A stretch of DNA of 9,592 bases from Bacteroidales bacterium (GTDB lineage Bacteria > Bacteroidota > Bacteroidia > Bacteroidales > Dysgonomonadaceae). The stretch spans positions 1 to 9,592 of the forward strand of contig JAAYFR010000340.1 of the NCBI GenBank assembly GCA_012728155.1. Direction: 5' to 3'. Every line of letters begins with the position of its first letter. The stretch's first letter is position 1. Below the pieces are notes generated by a model. It searched no databases and was not told where the DNA came from. It saw nothing but the letters and a program-made list of their open reading frames with translations. A program made the position numbers and the translations under genes. This document shows positions 7,524 through 9,592 of this stretch, piece by piece.

Positions 7524-8900
7524 TTATCTATTCATTATTTTATCTATCGCTACACGCAGGTTCTCAGCCCCTTCCGGAGCTATACGGGTTACCTGAACCT
7601 CATATCCACCTTCATCATACGCTTCAGGTGTAGGTATATAACCTGCTGCATACTCACTGTATCCCGCCACCGCAACAAAAAGATCGGGTCGGGCAGCCTT
7701 CGCCCTGAGCTGATAATCAACAAAACATTCACCCGGCAGTGTTAAAATTCTCACATCACCCAGTTTTATACAGTTCAGCAACACCGTATAATCCTGTTTG
7801 CCAAACCTCTCAACAAATGCTACCCTTCTAACATTCTTCTTAAGCCACTCGTTATCTTTGCTCTTTTTCCATTCAGCCACCTCGTCGAGACATGCCTGAG
7901 TAGGGGTCAACCTTACAGGCTCATCAATCCAATCTATATCAGCCGCCACAATCGGGTTCTTCTCTGTTGCCTCCCAAGCGCGCTTCATACCGTCGGCAAG
8001 CCGATTGGCAAGAATGCCGCGATTTACCTTTGAGCCATCATTATACTTCCCTGCAGCAATATCTCCACCGGCGCCATTAAAGTGGACATGAAGTGCTTCC
8101 GGGACCTCCAACTCCCTCAAAAAACGGGCAACCCCGGGAAAATCGGGATTTGCAATACCTGTGCGATAGTAGCTCTGCGGATGACAAGCGTAAAAACTGA
8201 GTACCGCCACCGGAACATCTCCACTCCAGAAGCTGACAAGCGAAACGATGGGATCTATCACCCCCTCCGGTGCCTTACGAAGGGCTTTAGTTTTGCCGGT
8301 AGAGTATCTGACACCTGTCACAACACCCTCCTTGCCAAATATTCTCCTGTTGGAGGCAACCTGACAAACCGGTGCTTCACCCTGCCCTATATCCGTCAGA
8401 GGAAGAGCCTCCTTGAGTGACTCCTCTATCGCTCGCTCTAAACGCTCCGCAACAAGATAGTCGAGTTTGCTATCATAGCTCTCAGCATCTAACCCGGCAT
8501 CGAGCAGAAGTTTTTCACACGACATATCCGATCTTGGCGCATCATGCTGATGGATAGCATGTACCGATACCCTGCCGGGAACAGTTCCTGCTGCCTTGGC
8601 AAGCCTTTCCTTAAAAAAGGTTTGACTCTCATTACCCACACCTATCCAGTCAAACGAACAGAGCACTATCGGTTGATCTATTCCGCTTATTACGATTCCT
8701 CGCGCACGGAGCGACAGATCCCAGCTCTTTTTAGCCACATCATAAGCCATTGGCGAACCAATCTCGGGAGATGCATCCACATCAAAAACAGAGATCATAG
8801 CTCCTCCGCCTTCACCTCCCTTGCTATCCTCCGCAAAAAGCAGAGCAGATGGGAAGATGAACAAAAATAATGATAGAAGTTTGAACATTTTACGACTCAT
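7524..8900 (-). CDS. Neutral/alkaline ceramidase-like secreted amidohydrolase
   Basis: The start is placed at ATG 8900 (458 aa), because it opens a clean signal peptide (MSRKMFKLLSLFLFIFPSALLFAE) behind a TAAAAAAAATATT leader. A frame extension to 8957 adds 19 residues that look like translated leader. Core motifs match the neutral/alkaline non-lysosomal ceramidase superfamily: HAIHQHDAP (114-122) with zinc-type histidines, YACHPQS (237-243, H240), DFPGVARF (253-260), FNGAGGD (274-280), LPGECF (388-393, E391) and AAGYIPT (418-424, Y421). H, H, E and Y correspond to the zinc ligands of characterised ceramidases. It is shorter than classical ceramidases of roughly 650-750 aa because the C-terminal immunoglobulin-like domain is absent. 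Many such bacterial homologues have no proven substrate, so ceramide hydrolysis is only a hypothesis. It is the first gene of the - strand cluster and is divergent from the sialidase gene. Confidence 0.8.
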   Translation of the reverse strand: MSRKMFKLLSLFLFIFPSALLFAEDSKGGEGGGAMISVFDVDASPEIGSPMAYDVAKKSWDLSLRARGIVISGIDQPIVLCSFDWIGVGNESQTFFKERLAKAAGTVPGRVSVHAIHQHDAPRSDMSCEKLLLDAGLDAESYDSKLDYLVAERLERAIEESLKEALPLTDIGQGEAPVCQVASNRRIFGKEGVVTGVRYSTGKTKALRKAPEGVIDPIVSLVSFWSGDVPVAVLSFYACHPQSYYRTGIANPDFPGVARFLRELEVPEALHVHFNGAGGDIAAGKYNDGSKVNRGILANRLADGMKRAWEATEKNPIVAADIDWIDEPVRLTPTQACLDEVAEWKKSKDNEWLKKNVRRVAFVERFGKQDYTVLLNCIKLGDVRILTLPGECFVDYQLRAKAARPDLFVAVAGYSEYAAGYIPTPEAYDEGGYEVQVTRIAPEGAENLRVAIDKIMNR

Positions 8901-8913
8901 AATATTTTTTTTA
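8901..8913 (-). promoter_or_regulatory. A-rich translation leader of the ceramidase-like gene
   Basis: The - strand reads TAAAAAAAATATT directly before ATGAG at 8900. This closely matches the sequence before the SGNH-like start codon at 5646. The match supports choosing 8900 rather than 8957 as the start of the ceramidase-like gene. Confidence 0.4.
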
Positions 8914-8965
8914 AAATAGATAGTCAGCACTGTAATAACAATAATTATTCTTTTCATGATCTCGT

Positions 8966-8981
8966 TACTTCATTTGAAGTA
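8966..8981. promoter_or_regulatory. 16-bp inverted repeat, possible operator
   Basis: TACTTCATTTGAAGTA has perfect 6-bp arms (TACTTC and GAAGTA) around a 4-base centre. It lies 66 bp upstream of the ceramidase-like start codon. Dyads of this size can bind dimeric regulators; no regulator gene is visible in the window. Confidence 0.3.
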
Positions 8982-9039
8982 TTATTTCAATTACATTATT
9001 TTATCAAAGGTGGAGTGTATTTGCTTTTTTCTATCCTTT

Positions 9040-9051
9040 TTTTGCGCAAAA
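9040..9051. promoter_or_regulatory. 12-bp perfect palindrome, possible operator
   Basis: TTTTGCGCAAAA is an uninterrupted 12-bp palindrome between the divergent genes, preceded by further T residues. The GCGC centre with A/T arms stands out in this A/T-rich region and could be a binding site for a dimeric regulator. It is too short to rule out chance. Confidence 0.3.
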
Positions 9052-9172
9052 CATCCTTCAAAAAACGTCAATACATGAACAAATTACTATAAAACAACGG
9101 GCAAGCACTCCCCCACGACGTCTTTTGAGGAGAACATTTCGCGAATTAACACCGAAGACAATTCGAAACACA

Positions 9173-9180
9173 TATCTTTG
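9173..9180 (+). promoter_or_regulatory. Possible -7 promoter element for the sialidase gene
   Basis: TATCTTTG matches the Bacteroidota -7 consensus TAnnTTTG on the + strand, which would give a leader of about 100 bases before the ATG at 9285. No clear TTTG is present at the -33 position. Confidence 0.35.
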
Positions 9181-9284
9181 TAATCCATTCAAATACAGAA
9201 TTTTTTGAAATGACGCGGTAAATGGATATTTTATCCTGAAGATATATTAAACTAAAGACTCAAAACAATATCATAATAAAACAA

Positions 9285-9592
9285 ATGAAAAGGTCAAGAA
9301 GAAGTTTTCTGAAAACTGCCACTGCCTCATCGTTGCTGTTAGGAACGGGTGGCGTATTATCCGGGGCTTTGGTCACAGGATGCAGTAAAGGTCTCTACCC
9401 CCAAAAAAGTGCCGATGGGTCATCGCCATATTATGACCGGGAGATCACCACCATCTGCAAGGCGGACAAGCATTTCCCCCGCCATAGCGAAGCGTCGATC
9501 ATTGAACTCAAAGACTCCTCCCTTCTTTTAGCATGGATGCGGTTTGAAGAAAGTCCTTTCGGGTCAGGCGACAGGGCACCAAGCAACATCGC
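9285..9592 (+). CDS. Sialidase (BNR-family) Tat lipoprotein, N-terminal part
   Basis: The ATG at 9285 opens a frame with no stop to the window end, giving 102 visible residues. The N-terminus MKRSRRSFLKTA is a twin-arginine signal (SRRSFLK). The hydrophobic stretch ends in VTGC, a lipobox at 30-33, so a Tat-exported lipoprotein anchored at C33 is likely. The mature part starts with a variable linker, then DKHFPRHSEASIIELKDSS, LLLAWMRFE and GSGDRAPSNI. This PRHSE..LKD..LLLAW pattern is the usual N-terminal edge of the sialidase-family beta-propeller; the Arg of PRHSE is in the position of a catalytic arginine. Exo-sialidases release terminal sialic acids, but this family also contains proteins acting on other sugars, so the substrate is open. 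It is transcribed divergently from the ceramidase-like gene. Aspartate boxes and the active-site Tyr/Glu lie beyond the window. Confidence 0.75.
   Translation, partial: MKRSRRSFLKTATASSLLLGTGGVLSGALVTGCSKGLYPQKSADGSSPYYDREITTICKADKHFPRHSEASIIELKDSSLLLAWMRFEESPFGSGDRAPSNI

Larger units (their letters stand above)
8901..9284. other. Divergent intergenic regulatory region
   Basis: This 384-bp A/T-rich stretch separates the divergent ceramidase-like and sialidase genes. No coding frame in it is supported by composition or recognisable protein. It holds two short perfect inverted repeats, one TAnnTTTG element facing the sialidase gene and several A or T runs. It is the natural place for promoters of both transcripts and for operators. 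On the - strand CTTTGATAAAATAATG around 9000 contains a TTTG that could be a -33 box, but no good -7 box follows at the expected distance. Confidence 0.6.

Noticed and set aside
8082..8420. Long + strand open frame opposite the ceramidase-like gene
   Set aside because: It is a shadow of a well-supported coding frame, with no recognisable protein pattern of its own.
8901..8957. 19-residue N-terminal extension of the ceramidase-like protein
   Set aside because: It sits before a complete signal peptide and reads as translated leader; the ATG at 8900 has the same leader as another gene of the cluster.
3637..9592. Frequent CTCTCT/AGAGAG runs in the right part as a sign of foreign DNA
   Set aside because: Arg codons checked by eye in both halves are mixed (CGN and AGR); the runs come from Arg-Glu and Ser-Leu codon pairs and do not show a clear composition break.

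Overview
The window looks like a Bacteroidota genome, probably order Bacteroidales. Most complete products carry export signals: Sec peptides ending in ..SAQ or ..IAQ, a Bacteroidota-style lipoprotein, and Tat motifs of the RRxFxK type. Start codons mostly lack a Shine-Dalgarno sequence and sit behind A/T-rich leaders. A few TAnnTTTG elements resemble the Bacteroidota -7 promoter box. The family mix (PIG-L, DUF1080, Tat-exported Gfo/Idh, M14, DUF4091, ceramidase-like, sialidase) is typical of polysaccharide- and glycoconjugate-degrading Bacteroidota. Any finer placement would be a guess.

Left part (1-3636, + strand): the C-terminal end of a PKD-domain protein, a secreted PIG-L/LmbE-type deacetylase, a secreted DUF1080 (3-keto-disaccharide hydrolase type) protein and a Tat-exported Gfo/Idh/MocA oxidoreductase. 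The gaps are about 39, 79 and 101 bp with no obvious terminator, so this may be one transcript. A coherent reading is an extracytoplasmic module that deacetylates, 3-oxidises and cleaves a glycoside; this is inferred from families and order.

Middle (about 3604-4725, - strand): an M14 metallopeptidase whose catalytic domain is intact but whose C-terminal half is missing. Its reading frame runs into DNA antisense to the end of the Gfo/Idh gene. This marks a rearrangement breakpoint, or an assembly join, near 3637-3666.

Right part (4802-9592): a - strand cluster of a ceramidase-like amidohydrolase, a GH123/DUF4091 lipoprotein and an SGNH-like (DUF5040-type) protein, closed by a clear rho-independent terminator at 4802-4829. 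Across a 384-bp intergenic region with two short perfect inverted repeats, a Tat-dependent lipoprotein sialidase starts on the + strand and runs off the end. Sialidase, beta-N-acetylgalactosaminidase family, ceramidase family and a possible esterase together would suit dismantling of glycosphingolipids (gangliosides) or mucin-like glycoconjugates. This is the most interesting hypothesis in the window and is unproven. No tRNA, rRNA, CRISPR array or insertion sequence was seen.
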